Under the pieces are notes generated by a model. The model was not told the DNA's origin. It was given only the letters and a program-made list of their open reading frames with translations, and did not search any database. Below are positions 16,991 to 24,584 of a DNA stretch of 25,523 bases, piece after piece; the first letter of the stretch is position 1; each line of letters opens with the position of its first letter. The position numbers were made by a program, and so were the translations under genes. Location of the stretch: contig JAGCTA010000461.1 in assembly GCA_017963875.1 (NCBI GenBank), positions 1 to 25,523 on the forward strand, written 5' to 3'. This DNA is from Victivallales bacterium. GTDB taxonomy: Bacteria; Verrucomicrobiota; Lentisphaeria; Oligosphaerales; Oligosphaeraceae.

Positions 16991-18058
16991 ATGCTGACCA
17001 GTCAAATGATCAAGGACGCCGCACTTGCGGCGGGCGCGGATATGTGCGGAATTGGCGACATGGCGCGATTCGACGGCGCACCGCGTGAAATGAATCCACA
17101 GTATCTTTTTCCTGAAGCCAAATCTATCATCGGCATGGTCTTCCGCATCCCACGAGGCGTGCAGCGCGGCATTGAGGAAGGCACGCAGTTCTACCAGTAT
17201 CCCTCGATGGCATACGGCGGAATCAACGAAATCTTCGCGCCGTCCGTGCTCTATCAGGTCGGGCAGTTGATTGAAGACAATGGCTATGAGGCTTTCATCT
17301 ACAGAAACACTGGTGCACGCGGTTGCGTGTCCGACATGGACGGGTCGCCTGGCAACACTCTGTCGCCAGAAGAGCAGATTGAAGTGATGAATCAGGCAAA
17401 GCGCAAGACAAACCACCACCGCTCCGTACAATTCACGCGCCCCGCACGCCCAGGTCAGGTTCCTCCTGACCTGCAATTCCACTTCCGCCTGGCGGCGGTT
17501 GCCTGCGGACTCGGTGAAATGGGCTGGAGCAAGATGTTCCTGACCAAGGAATTCGGTCCATTGCAACGCGTCGCTTTTATCTATACGGACGCAGAACTGG
17601 AACCTGATCCATTATACAGTGGCAAGCCACTGTGCCGCAGATGCTTCGCCTGTGTCAGAGAATGTCCTGGAGGCTGCCTAAGCCGCACGGAAAGCATCAA
17701 AGTCTCCATCGGAGGCAAAATATGCGAATGGGGCAAACTTGACGAATGGAAATGCTATGCGTTTTATACGCACGCGGGGCGGAAATTCAATCCATTCGTG
17801 CCAAAGGAAGTCTGGGACAAAAACGAAAATGGCGACCTGGACTTGCTTGAGGGCAAAGCCACGGCCAATGAAAAGGAGATCATGAAAGTCTATCGTGCGC
17901 TTGAAAAATACTTCCCGACGTGGGTTGGATACAACATGGCCAAATGTGGAGGTTGCATCCGAGCCTGTGTCAGCATGCTCGAAAAGAAAGGCGGATGCAT
18001 GGAAGGCCGCTTCAAGGAACCGTTGCGCACAGGTAAGGCGTGGGTCATGGACCGCTGA
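16991..18058 (+). CDS. QueG/reductive dehalogenase-like 4Fe-4S protein, paralogue 1
   Basis: A 355-residue soluble protein. The middle carries AAVACGLGEMGWSKMFLTKEFGPLQRVAFIYTDAEL (about residues 171-207), a pattern shared by epoxyqueuosine reductase (QueG) and RdhA reductive dehalogenases, where it belongs to the corrinoid-binding nitroreductase-like fold. It is followed by CX2CX2CX3CP (Cys215, 218, 221, 225) and a second set, Cys319, Cys322, Cys326 plus Cys337: two [4Fe-4S] clusters. No twin-arginine signal is present, so it is cytoplasmic. It is longer than the next two paralogues, with extra sequence around 105-155 and between the Cys motifs. A strong ribosome site, AAGGGAAA (16978-16985), precedes the ATG. 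It is probably a reductase of an unknown compound; true QueG is less likely because three divergent copies lie in tandem. Confidence 0.8.
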   Translation: MLTSQMIKDAALAAGADMCGIGDMARFDGAPREMNPQYLFPEAKSIIGMVFRIPRGVQRGIEEGTQFYQYPSMAYGGINEIFAPSVLYQVGQLIEDNGYEAFIYRNTGARGCVSDMDGSPGNTLSPEEQIEVMNQAKRKTNHHRSVQFTRPARPGQVPPDLQFHFRLAAVACGLGEMGWSKMFLTKEFGPLQRVAFIYTDAELEPDPLYSGKPLCRRCFACVRECPGGCLSRTESIKVSIGGKICEWGKLDEWKCYAFYTHAGRKFNPFVPKEVWDKNENGDLDLLEGKATANEKEIMKVYRALEKYFPTWVGYNMAKCGGCIRACVSMLEKKGGCMEGRFKEPLRTGKAWVMDR

Positions 18059-18076
18059 TAAAGGAGATTGCCAATT

Positions 18077-18982
18077 ATGATAAATGCTGAAATCATCAAA
18101 CAGAAAGCGCTGGAATACGGCGCGGCCGCTGTCGGCATCGGTGACATCAGACTTTTTGAAGGCGAAAACCCGCAGCGAGACCCTTTGCAGATACTGCCGC
18201 ACGCCAAGTGCATCATCGGTTTCCTCTTTCGTGTCCCTCGGGCGCTGTACCGCACGATGAACAACCACACGCAGTTCATGCAATACACGCAAATTGGGGT
18301 CAAGTACATCGACGAAGACCTCAGTGAAATCTTCCTGCTGAAAATGGGCGCGCTAATTGAAAATGAAGGATACGACGCATGTCTTCAGCGGAATGTCTCC
18401 AACCTGCGAATCAAAGGCGACCACACGACCAATCCCGAACTGGCGGACACGTATGAACTCGTCCATGCAGAGGCCGTCGCACCTGGCAAGCCCGTACCTG
18501 ACGTCATCATTGATTTCAACCGCGCCGCCGCCATCTGTGGACTTGGATGCGAAGGCGATTCAGGGCACGTCATCGCACCAAAACTCGGGCCTTTCCTGCG
18601 CATGGCTTACATCATTACAGACGCTCCGCTGGACTGTGACAAGCCTTTTACTGGCAATCTCTGCGACCATTGCGGCAAATGCAAGGACGCCTGCCCGGGC
18701 AAGGCAATCGGAGAAAAAGAGATCAACACCTGGCAGTGTGCGGTTTATTATCGTGGTGCCCACAAATCCAACCCATTCATGACCGATGAATTCCTCGCTG
18801 GCAATCCCGAACGCGAGAAAATCATCGACGGAGAAAAGACTTTCGACCGCGAATCCGCACGCGAACTATACAAGCAAATCAATTTTTTACCTAGCCGCTC
18901 AACGGGGTACATCCCCTGCATCTGTGGTCGGGCCTGCGACATGGCGTGTTTTCATCATTTAAAGGACAAAGGTGCACTATGA
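18077..18982 (+). CDS. QueG/reductive dehalogenase-like 4Fe-4S protein, paralogue 2
   Basis: A 301-residue cytoplasmic paralogue of the preceding gene. It has the N-terminal YGAAAVGIGDIRLFEG motif, the central RAAAICGLGCEGDSGHVI and GPFLRMAYIITDAPL, then CX2CX2CX3CP (Cys196, 199, 202, 206) and a C-terminal CICGRACDMAC set. I chose ATG 18077 because AAGGAG (18061-18066) is 10 bases upstream; TTG 18068 is too close to it. The TGA overlaps the next ATG. Downstream of the first Cys set it shares WQCAVYYRGAHKSNPFM with paralogue 3 (WQCAAYYKGANRSKNPFM), so 2 and 3 are closer to each other than to 1. They may act as a heteromeric complex or on different substrates. Confidence 0.8.
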   Translation: MINAEIIKQKALEYGAAAVGIGDIRLFEGENPQRDPLQILPHAKCIIGFLFRVPRALYRTMNNHTQFMQYTQIGVKYIDEDLSEIFLLKMGALIENEGYDACLQRNVSNLRIKGDHTTNPELADTYELVHAEAVAPGKPVPDVIIDFNRAAAICGLGCEGDSGHVIAPKLGPFLRMAYIITDAPLDCDKPFTGNLCDHCGKCKDACPGKAIGEKEINTWQCAVYYRGAHKSNPFMTDEFLAGNPEREKIIDGEKTFDRESARELYKQINFLPSRSTGYIPCICGRACDMACFHHLKDKGAL

Positions 18983-19908
18983 ATCAACTGAAACAAAAAA
19001 TCATCGATGCCTTGAAGAAAAGCGCCGCAGACATCGTCTGCTTTGGTAGCGCGGATAAAATGCGCGACCCAGCGGTGAAAACGCTTTTCCCAGAAGCAAA
19101 GACCGTCATTTGCGTCGCATTCCGTCAATTGCGCGGCACTCGCCGAGGCATAGAGGAAGGCACCGTCTATTATCAATACACGACCTCTGTTGAAACCGTA
19201 GAGGAAGTGATGATACCTGGTGCCCTGCTCCGTGGTTGCTCCATTTTGGAAGAGGCTGGTTTCGAGGCATTGCCGCAACGCCGTTTCCAATTGGTGATGC
19301 AACAAGAGGGCGAGACCAATTTCGAGGTCGCCTACGATGAAATCTACCGTGGTCTGAAATCAGAGACTGTTTTGAATTTCGAGCAGTGCGCTGAAGACTG
19401 CGGGTTAGGCGAAATCGGTCTATCTGGCTCGATTCTGACTGACGATTTTGGCCCGAATCAACGATGGGGATTCATCATCACGGATGCAGAACTGCCCACA
19501 GACGAACCAGCCAAGCCACATCTGTGCGACCATTGCGGCGAATGTATCAAGGCCTGCCCTGGCCATGCGCTCGCCGCTGACGGCAAACGCGATTCGTGGC
19601 AATGCGCGGCATACTACAAAGGCGCAAACCGCAGCAAGAATCCCTTCATGCCGCCAAATGCATTTGCCAACGACCCAGAACGACTGAAAATCATCGCAGG
19701 CGAAGCCGACCTCAGTCCAGAAAGGGCGCGGGAAATCATCAACCAGATTAATTTCTACCCTCCGATAAAACACGCGATGGTCGCAAGTATATGCGGACGT
19801 GCCTGTGATACTGCGTGTTATGTCCATCTTGAGGAAAAGGGCGTGCTGAAGCGGAAGTTCAACACGCCATTCCGCAAGCGGCCTGTGTGGAACCTGCCTC
19901 TTGAATAA
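18979..19908 (+). CDS. QueG/reductive dehalogenase-like 4Fe-4S protein, paralogue 3
   Basis: A 309-residue third paralogue. It has FPEAKTVICVAFRQLRGTRRGIEEGTVYYQYT (shared with paralogue 1), CAEDCGLGEIGLSGSIL and FGPNQRWGFIITDAEL, CX2CX2CX3CP (Cys183, 186, 189, 193), and a C-terminal SICGRACDTACYVHLEEKGVL set for a second cluster. ATG 18979 overlaps the preceding stop (ATGA) with AAAGGTG just upstream; a GTG at 18946 would extend it into the previous gene without support. It ends the operon; a stem-loop follows within 10 bases. Its N-terminus keeps the same length and order as the other two, so all three arose by duplication of one ancestor. Confidence 0.8.
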   Translation: MNQLKQKIIDALKKSAADIVCFGSADKMRDPAVKTLFPEAKTVICVAFRQLRGTRRGIEEGTVYYQYTTSVETVEEVMIPGALLRGCSILEEAGFEALPQRRFQLVMQQEGETNFEVAYDEIYRGLKSETVLNFEQCAEDCGLGEIGLSGSILTDDFGPNQRWGFIITDAELPTDEPAKPHLCDHCGECIKACPGHALAADGKRDSWQCAAYYKGANRSKNPFMPPNAFANDPERLKIIAGEADLSPERAREIINQINFYPPIKHAMVASICGRACDTACYVHLEEKGVLKRKFNTPFRKRPVWNLPLE

Positions 19909-19916
19909 TCGCCTGC

Positions 19917-19958
19917 TGCCTGAATCCGTGAAGTCTCGGGTTCAGGCATTATATTATT
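19917..19958 (+). terminator. Terminator of the Fe-S operon
   Basis: TGCCTGAATCC (19917-19927) pairs with GGGTTCAGGCA (19938-19948), one G-U, loop of 10 bases, followed by TTATATTATT. It ends the four-gene operon immediately before the riboswitch promoter region. Confidence 0.75.
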
Positions 19959-19990
19959 GACTGAATCCGTATGGATTCTTTTATTTTTTA
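19957..19990 (+). promoter_or_regulatory. Candidate promoter with inverted repeat in the spacer
   Basis: TTGACT (19957-19962) fits a -35 box and TTTTAT (19979-19984) or an overlapping T-rich hexamer a -10 box; transcription would start right at the riboswitch 5' end. The 16 bases between them are a perfect inverted repeat, GAATCC-GTAT-GGATTC (19963-19978). This could be an operator for a repressor, or, read as RNA with the T-tract that follows (19979-19989), a second terminator for the upstream operon. Confidence 0.5.
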
Positions 19991-20138
19991 GTCCTCGGGT
20001 AGTTGCCTCTGACCGAATTGCACCGAACACCCAGTTCAGACCAGCAGCAATCATATCCGGTGAATCCAGTGAAAACCTGGAACTGTCGCGCAACCGTAAA
20101 TGGCATTCCGCCATGAGTCGGATCCCGTCCCCGAGGGG
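19991..20138 (+). ncRNA. Cobalamin riboswitch
   Basis: This segment has the order and wording of the B12-sensing aptamer: TTGCCTCTGACC (20003-20014), the core TCCGGTGAATCCAG (20056-20069), CTGTCGCGCAACCGTAA (20083-20099), and a B12 box AGTCGGATCCCG (20116-20127). The closing P1 helix pairs CCTCGGG (19993-19999) with CCCGAGG (20130-20136). It lies directly upstream of the TonB-dependent receptor and should shut that gene down when cobalamin is plentiful. The platform after P1 holds a short TGCG/CGCA hairpin (20157-20169) ending at the Shine-Dalgarno AAGGAAGG (20169-20176) and no clear U-tract, so control of translation is more likely than of termination. TTGCCT (20003-20008) is complementary to AGGCAA next to that site. 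Confidence 0.9.
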
Positions 20139-20181
20139 AAACCCAGCCACAATTTGTGCGCGTAACGCAAGGAAGGCAAAA

Positions 20182-22176
20182 ATGAACCTCAAGCAAAAAA
20201 TCACAAGAACACTCTCCATCCCCATGCTCTGTTTCCTGACAGCGACTTTTGCTCAGGAAGCGGAGCAAAAAGAAGAAAACACTCAACCACAGGAACTTCC
20301 AGCCATTACCGTCACTGGAGTTCGTACAAATGCCCGACCAGAAACGCTCGGGCAGACGGTCACCATCATCGACCGTGAGCAATTGGACAAATCCATGTTG
20401 CCATTTGTGACGGATGTACTCCGCGACCAACCTGGCATTTATTACCGCTCATTCGGACCACTTGCAAGTGATCTCAGCATTTCCCTTCGAGGCATGGAGC
20501 GGTATCATACGAAACTCCTCATTGATGGAATTCCCTATCTCGACAATTCGCAAACAGCTGGCCTCGCACCAATGTTTGATTCACTGTCGTTGAGCCTCAT
20601 CGACCGCATCGAAATCGTGAAAGGCGCCGTCTCCCTCCAAGGCAGTTCCGCCATGGGCGGCATCGTCAACATCATCACGAGAAAGCCGCCAGAGGATGGC
20701 GCAGTGCATGGAATCATCAACATGGAGGCAGGCAGCCATGGTCGTTTTGACACCAGTGCCATCTTCTATGGACGAAGTTCCATCGTTGACTACAAAGTTG
20801 GTGTCGCCCGTCAACGCGAACGCGGTATTTCCGTGTATCGCGGGGGACCAGCAGCAAATATGGCTCTCAATGGCGATGATGACCATTTCCGCTCCATGAA
20901 CTATTTTGCTGATTTGGGATTCCAACTCACCAAGGAATGGCGTGTTGAACTCGGCGGTTCATTCACAGATACTGATGAAGAATACGACGACGGATACGTC
21001 AACTGGGACGAATCCATTGTGGCAGATACTGACAACATCTGGCTCCGCAAATCCATGGGACATGGAAAAATCGAAGGAAAGGGACTTCTTGACGGTGCCC
21101 TCGACCTTGTTTTCTCATACGCGCAGACACGTGCAGACCGTCAGTATCCTGGCGTCGGACCAGGAAACGGCCGACGTTTTATAGGAGACATAACACAGCT
21201 GAATTCCCAGGCGACATTGCATATCAACGACTGGAATACGTTGGTTGGAGGCATTGACTTCCAGCATGAACAGGTCCGCGGCTTCATGATCAACTATGGC
21301 AATACCAAATACAAGGCATGGGATGAGACATACCGCACTGTCGGATACTATCTCGGCTACCAGATGGAACCTATCGAGAATCTTTTCCTCAACGCAAACT
21401 TCCGTTTTAATCACCATTCAGACTTTGACCACGAATGGACAGGAGACGTTTCCGCAAGGTATCTTCTTGAGCCGACTGGCACCACTTTCCGCACATCCTA
21501 CGGCAAAGGCTATCGCGCCCCCAATCCATACGAACTCATGCCCTTGGCAAACACTCTCTGGGGCTGGCGCGGCAATCCCAATCTGAAGCCAGAGAAATCA
21601 CGCACTTGGGATATTGGAATCGATCAAGAAATCATTGGCAAGAAATTGACGGCTGACATCACCTATTTCCAGAATGTCGTCGAGAACTACATTGAAGCCT
21701 TCGGCGGATATGACGCCAATGCACTCTTGTCTTATCCAACCAATGAGGACAAGATGAAAATTCGCGGCATTGAAACTGGAATCAATGCAAAACCGCTGGA
21801 TACCCTTCTCCTGCGTGCAGGCTATACATGGCAACATTATAGAAATCTCCAAAACGGCAGACATTTCTGTGTTCTCATCCCAGACCATCAATTCACCTTT
21901 GATGCGACCTGGACTCCTATCGAGCAACTTGACCTGAACATCGGTGGCGTGCTTGTCGGTCCTCGGCAAAACGTAAATGGCGCAGGTTCTGCGAACAAGA
22001 TGCATAATTACTGCCTCATGCACGCAACCGCAGGCTGGAAATTCAATGAGAATTTCAAAGTCTATGCGCGCATAGACAATCTCCTGAATGAGAACTATGC
22101 AACTGTGGATTCCTGGGGAACCATCTACAATACCTATGGACGCGTCTATTACATTGGAATGACTTATTCATTCTAA
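20182..22176 (+). CDS. btuB: TonB-dependent outer-membrane receptor, BtuB-like
   Basis: An outer-membrane gated barrel importing vitamin B12 or another corrinoid. It is 664 residues, close to BtuB (about 600). Signal peptide MNLKQKITRTLSIPMLCFLTATFAQ; a TonB box-like LPAITVTGVR follows at about 38-47. The plug domain has TVTIIDREQLDKS, VLRDQPGIYYRSFG, SLRGMERYHTKLLIDGIPYLD and IEIVKGAVSLQGSSAMGGIVNIITR. The barrel ends with YYIGMTYSF, with the C-terminal Phe used for outer-membrane assembly. ATG 20182 is chosen because AAGGAAGG lies 5 bases before it; an upstream TTG at 19957 lies inside the promoter and riboswitch. Substrate assignment rests mainly on the riboswitch. DUF3450 and ExbB/ExbD/TonB genes follow in one direction. 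Confidence 0.88.
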   Translation: MNLKQKITRTLSIPMLCFLTATFAQEAEQKEENTQPQELPAITVTGVRTNARPETLGQTVTIIDREQLDKSMLPFVTDVLRDQPGIYYRSFGPLASDLSISLRGMERYHTKLLIDGIPYLDNSQTAGLAPMFDSLSLSLIDRIEIVKGAVSLQGSSAMGGIVNIITRKPPEDGAVHGIINMEAGSHGRFDTSAIFYGRSSIVDYKVGVARQRERGISVYRGGPAANMALNGDDDHFRSMNYFADLGFQLTKEWRVELGGSFTDTDEEYDDGYVNWDESIVADTDNIWLRKSMGHGKIEGKGLLDGALDLVFSYAQTRADRQYPGVGPGNGRRFIGDITQLNSQATLHINDWNTLVGGIDFQHEQVRGFMINYGNTKYKAWDETYRTVGYYLGYQMEPIENLFLNANFRFNHHSDFDHEWTGDVSARYLLEPTGTTFRTSYGKGYRAPNPYELMPLANTLWGWRGNPNLKPEKSRTWDIGIDQEIIGKKLTADITYFQNVVENYIEAFGGYDANALLSYPTNEDKMKIRGIETGINAKPLDTLLLRAGYTWQHYRNLQNGRHFCVLIPDHQFTFDATWTPIEQLDLNIGGVLVGPRQNVNGAGSANKMHNYCLMHATAGWKFNENFKVYARIDNLLNENYATVDSWGTIYNTYGRVYYIGMTYSF

Positions 22177-22177
22177 A

Positions 22178-23011
22178 ATGGACATTATCCCTTCCCTTCT
22201 GCGGCAAAAGTCGCAGAAGGGAGGCTCTGGTATTTTTGACACTATTTTAGATATTGTGAACAAACACCTTCCATTCTTTATTTTTTTATCTCTCCTTTCC
22301 CTTGCGGAATCCTCCCCAAAGGAAATCGCTGACTACTGCCATGCGCTGTCGGGAGAATTGGAAGCCTGCAAGAAATATCTCATCGAATGCGAAACGCAGC
22401 AAAAGGATTTCATTCTCCGAAGTCAGGACCGCGAAAAAGCCGTGGAGAAAGACAACGCGAGACTGAAGTCCGAGATTGAAAAACTGCTCAAGGAGAAGCA
22501 ACTTCTCTTGGCGGCAAAGGGCAGTCTCGCAGCAGAACACCAATCACTGGCCCAGACACACGCTGAATGTGAACGGCCAATCGAACAGGCGGAACAAACA
22601 CTCGAATTCCAAAAGGCTCTCTTACCGAACTCATTGGCTGAAACACTTCTTCCTCCGTTGAAAAGCGATGACCATGCGGCACGTCTTCGTCGTTTCCTTG
22701 ATTCTCTGGAAGCAATAAGGGAATTCAACCGCCAGGCACCGCCGCCAGTTTCGCACGTAATTAAAGGCCCCGACGGTATAGTACACGAATTTCAGATTAT
22801 CTATTTTGGCCTGTCGCTCGCATACGCCTTCTGCAATGAAGCGGAAATCGCGGGCATGGGCATTCGGCAAGGGGGGGAATGGACTTGGCAATGGAACTCG
22901 GAATGGGTTCCACTCATCAGAAAAGCCTTTGAAATACGCATCGGCAAACGTCCGCCAGAACTGCTTCGTCTCCCCATGCCACCGATTTCACGAGGAGGTG
23001 AGGCAAAATGA
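22178..23011 (+). CDS. DUF3450-family periplasmic coiled-coil protein
   Basis: A protein of the DUF3450 type, found as first gene of exbB-exbB-exbD-tonB clusters and thought to assist the motor from the periplasm. It has a signal-like stretch NKHLPFFIFLSLLSLAES (28-45), a long heptad coiled coil (about 48-150), then GIVHEFQIIYFGLSLAYAFCNEAEIAGMG and a C-terminal KAFEIRIGKRPPELLRLPM, the family core. The listed start, ATG 22178, gives 277 residues but puts 27 residues before the signal peptide and makes a strong hairpin (22191-22224) coding. GTG 22256 would place the signal peptide at the very N-terminus and is my preferred biological start, though it lacks a close ribosome site. The stop overlaps the next gene (ATGA). 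Confidence 0.75.
   Translation: MDIIPSLLRQKSQKGGSGIFDTILDIVNKHLPFFIFLSLLSLAESSPKEIADYCHALSGELEACKKYLIECETQQKDFILRSQDREKAVEKDNARLKSEIEKLLKEKQLLLAAKGSLAAEHQSLAQTHAECERPIEQAEQTLEFQKALLPNSLAETLLPPLKSDDHAARLRRFLDSLEAIREFNRQAPPPVSHVIKGPDGIVHEFQIIYFGLSLAYAFCNEAEIAGMGIRQGGEWTWQWNSEWVPLIRKAFEIRIGKRPPELLRLPMPPISRGGEAK
22191..22224 (+). promoter_or_regulatory. Strong hairpin after the receptor gene
   Basis: Fifteen paired bases, including two G-U pairs, close an AAAA tetraloop; arms 22191-22205 and 22210-22224. TATTTTT follows 6 bases later. It may be a leaky terminator or a processing site that separates receptor and motor expression. The right arm contains AAGGGAGG (22217-22224), a perfect Shine-Dalgarno-like sequence, so the hairpin could also hide a ribosome site. 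Confidence 0.55.
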
Positions 23012-24207
23012 AACGTCTGCCGATACTTGTCATTTTCCTCGTGCATCTGTTGCTTGTCGCGCAAGTCGAGACCAATCCATTGGATTTCATCGCCCGCATC
23101 CGCAGTGAAATCGAAACATGCCGCACGGAAGCGGCAAACGTCCGCAAAGCCACGGAAGATGCCTGGAAAGCCCATGCGGCACGCATGGAGACTCTTCGCA
23201 AAGAAAATGATGAACTTCTCAATCAACTTGATCTGCTGAAAGACGAAATTGCTGACATCAAGAGTGAAAACGCCATTGCAGCAAGAGAGAATGCCAATGC
23301 ACGTATCAAAGAACGGCAATTGACCGCACTGCTCCCAGAAGAATCAACATCTTCAAATCTTCCTGAAAAAGTCACTGCATTTCTAGCCGAAAAGCAGTCT
23401 GAACTGAAAACGTTGCTTCAGCCGCCAACACTTTTTCCAGTTATTTTCAAAGATTCTTCTGGACGTGTAACAAACGGCGAGAAAATAAGTTATGGTCCGT
23501 TGTCGCTATGTTTCAGTTATCTCGACTCAGGCCAACTTTACATAAATGACGATGAAAAAACACTTCCCGAATTCCACTGTTTAAAGCAGTCATTTGACAG
23601 AGACATCACTTTTCCTCTGGACATCACAGGAAAACACCCCGAACTCCTGACAGAGCCATCGGGGCTCGTAAAGCATCTACGCCAAGGCGGTCTCATGATG
23701 ATTCCAATTCTGCTGCTTGGAATATCCTGCATCATCATCATGGTCTTGAAAATCGTGGAGATGGTTCTCCACAGACCGTCCATGGATTTGCAGGCTTTGG
23801 AGGACACGGCAAAAAGCACCCATGCGGTTTGTGATGCACTTGAGGATGAACTGTTCTCATTGGCTCAGCAACGTCTTGCGAAGCATGGCCATTTGCTCTT
23901 CTGGCTCAGCGTCAGCGCATCTGCCGCGCCTTTGCTTGGCCTGTTGGGAACTGTCACTGGAATGATACACACGTTCCGACTCATCACTTTCTTCGGCGTC
24001 GGAGACGCACGACTGCTTGCGGACGGTATTTCCGAGGCTCTGATTACCACTGAGGCTGGTCTCTGCATTGCGATTCCCGCCCTGCTCTGCCATGCCTGGT
24101 TCAACCGCAGACTACGCCGCATTTCCACGGAACTAGAGGGCAAAATCACCCAACTCTGCAATAATGCCTCCTCAATACAAGAATCATCACCGCAGGAGCA
24201 ACCATGA
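23008..24207 (+). CDS. MotA/TolQ/ExbB proton-channel protein with periplasmic coiled-coil N-terminus
   Basis: A 399-residue inner-membrane motor subunit. Signal peptide MKRLPILVIFLVHLLLVAQ, then about 200 residues of periplasmic sequence: a coiled coil (26-105) and a DUF3450-like domain (about 140-190, ISYGPLSLCFSYLDSGQLYI). The ExbB part follows with three membrane segments: GLMMIPILLLGISCIIIMVL (about 229-248), LFWLSVSASAAPLLGLLGTVTGM (about 290-314) and ALITTEAGLCIAIPALLCHAW (about 336-356). These carry the PLLGLLGTVTGMI and TTEAGL signatures that line the ion path. It starts on an ATGA overlap with the DUF3450 gene and ends on another. The N-terminus parallels the preceding protein (both end their coiled coil in a short FQIIYFG/ISYGPLS-type block), suggesting a duplicated module fused to ExbB. 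Confidence 0.85.
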   Translation: MKRLPILVIFLVHLLLVAQVETNPLDFIARIRSEIETCRTEAANVRKATEDAWKAHAARMETLRKENDELLNQLDLLKDEIADIKSENAIAARENANARIKERQLTALLPEESTSSNLPEKVTAFLAEKQSELKTLLQPPTLFPVIFKDSSGRVTNGEKISYGPLSLCFSYLDSGQLYINDDEKTLPEFHCLKQSFDRDITFPLDITGKHPELLTEPSGLVKHLRQGGLMMIPILLLGISCIIIMVLKIVEMVLHRPSMDLQALEDTAKSTHAVCDALEDELFSLAQQRLAKHGHLLFWLSVSASAAPLLGLLGTVTGMIHTFRLITFFGVGDARLLADGISEALITTEAGLCIAIPALLCHAWFNRRLRRISTELEGKITQLCNNASSIQESSPQEQP

Positions 24208-24584
24208 TTCTCGACTATCTGAAAACAGGTGGCTTCCTGATGATTCCAATTGCCGCAGTCACTTTTCTGATGTGGCACTGCTATTTTTCGGAACTTGTTT
24301 CTCTGAAATGCCCCAACAGTCATTCCAAGGAAAACACTGACCTTCATTTCATGGCGGCGCTTGTCGCCGCCGCTCCGCTTTTGGGACTGCTTGGAACCGT
24401 CATCGGCATGATTGACACGTTTCATGCGACAGCAACAATCGCATCCGCTGGTCCAGACGCCGCATCTTTAGCAGACGGCATCGGCAAGGCACTTGTCACA
24501 ACCCAGGCTGGCCTGGTATCTGCAATTCCAGGCGCACTTGCGCTCGCTCACCTAAGGCATATCCAGAAGAAGCGCCATGCGTAA
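24204..24584 (+). CDS. exbB: Short ExbB/TolQ-like proton-channel protein
   Basis: A 126-residue inner-membrane subunit, shorter than classic ExbB (about 240) because most of the cytoplasmic loop is missing. Three membrane segments are visible: GGFLMIPIAAVTFLMWHCYF (9-28), FMAALVAAAPLLGLLGTVIGMI (about 49-70), and ALVTTQAGLVSAIPGALALAHL (about 95-116), with both ion-path signatures kept. ATG 24204 overlaps the stop of the long ExbB, and its own stop is overlapped 8 bases by exbD. Together with the long ExbB it would form the stator around ExbD. Confidence 0.87.
   Translation: MILDYLKTGGFLMIPIAAVTFLMWHCYFSELVSLKCPNSHSKENTDLHFMAALVAAAPLLGLLGTVIGMIDTFHATATIASAGPDAASLADGIGKALVTTQAGLVSAIPGALALAHLRHIQKKRHA

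Noticed and set aside
16757..17566. Minus-strand open frame of 269 codons opposite the U32-like gene and paralogue 1
   Set aside because: It lies antisense to two genes with strong Cys motifs and has no recognisable protein pattern or ribosome site; a shadow.
16991..19908. True queG (queuosine synthesis) in three copies
   Set aside because: Lengths and N-termini differ from QueG, three diverged copies lie in tandem with a U32-like gene, and no other queuosine genes are present.
19957..20181. An N-terminal extension of the receptor from TTG 19957
   Set aside because: It would translate the promoter and cobalamin riboswitch; the signal peptide begins at ATG 20182 after AAGGAAGG.
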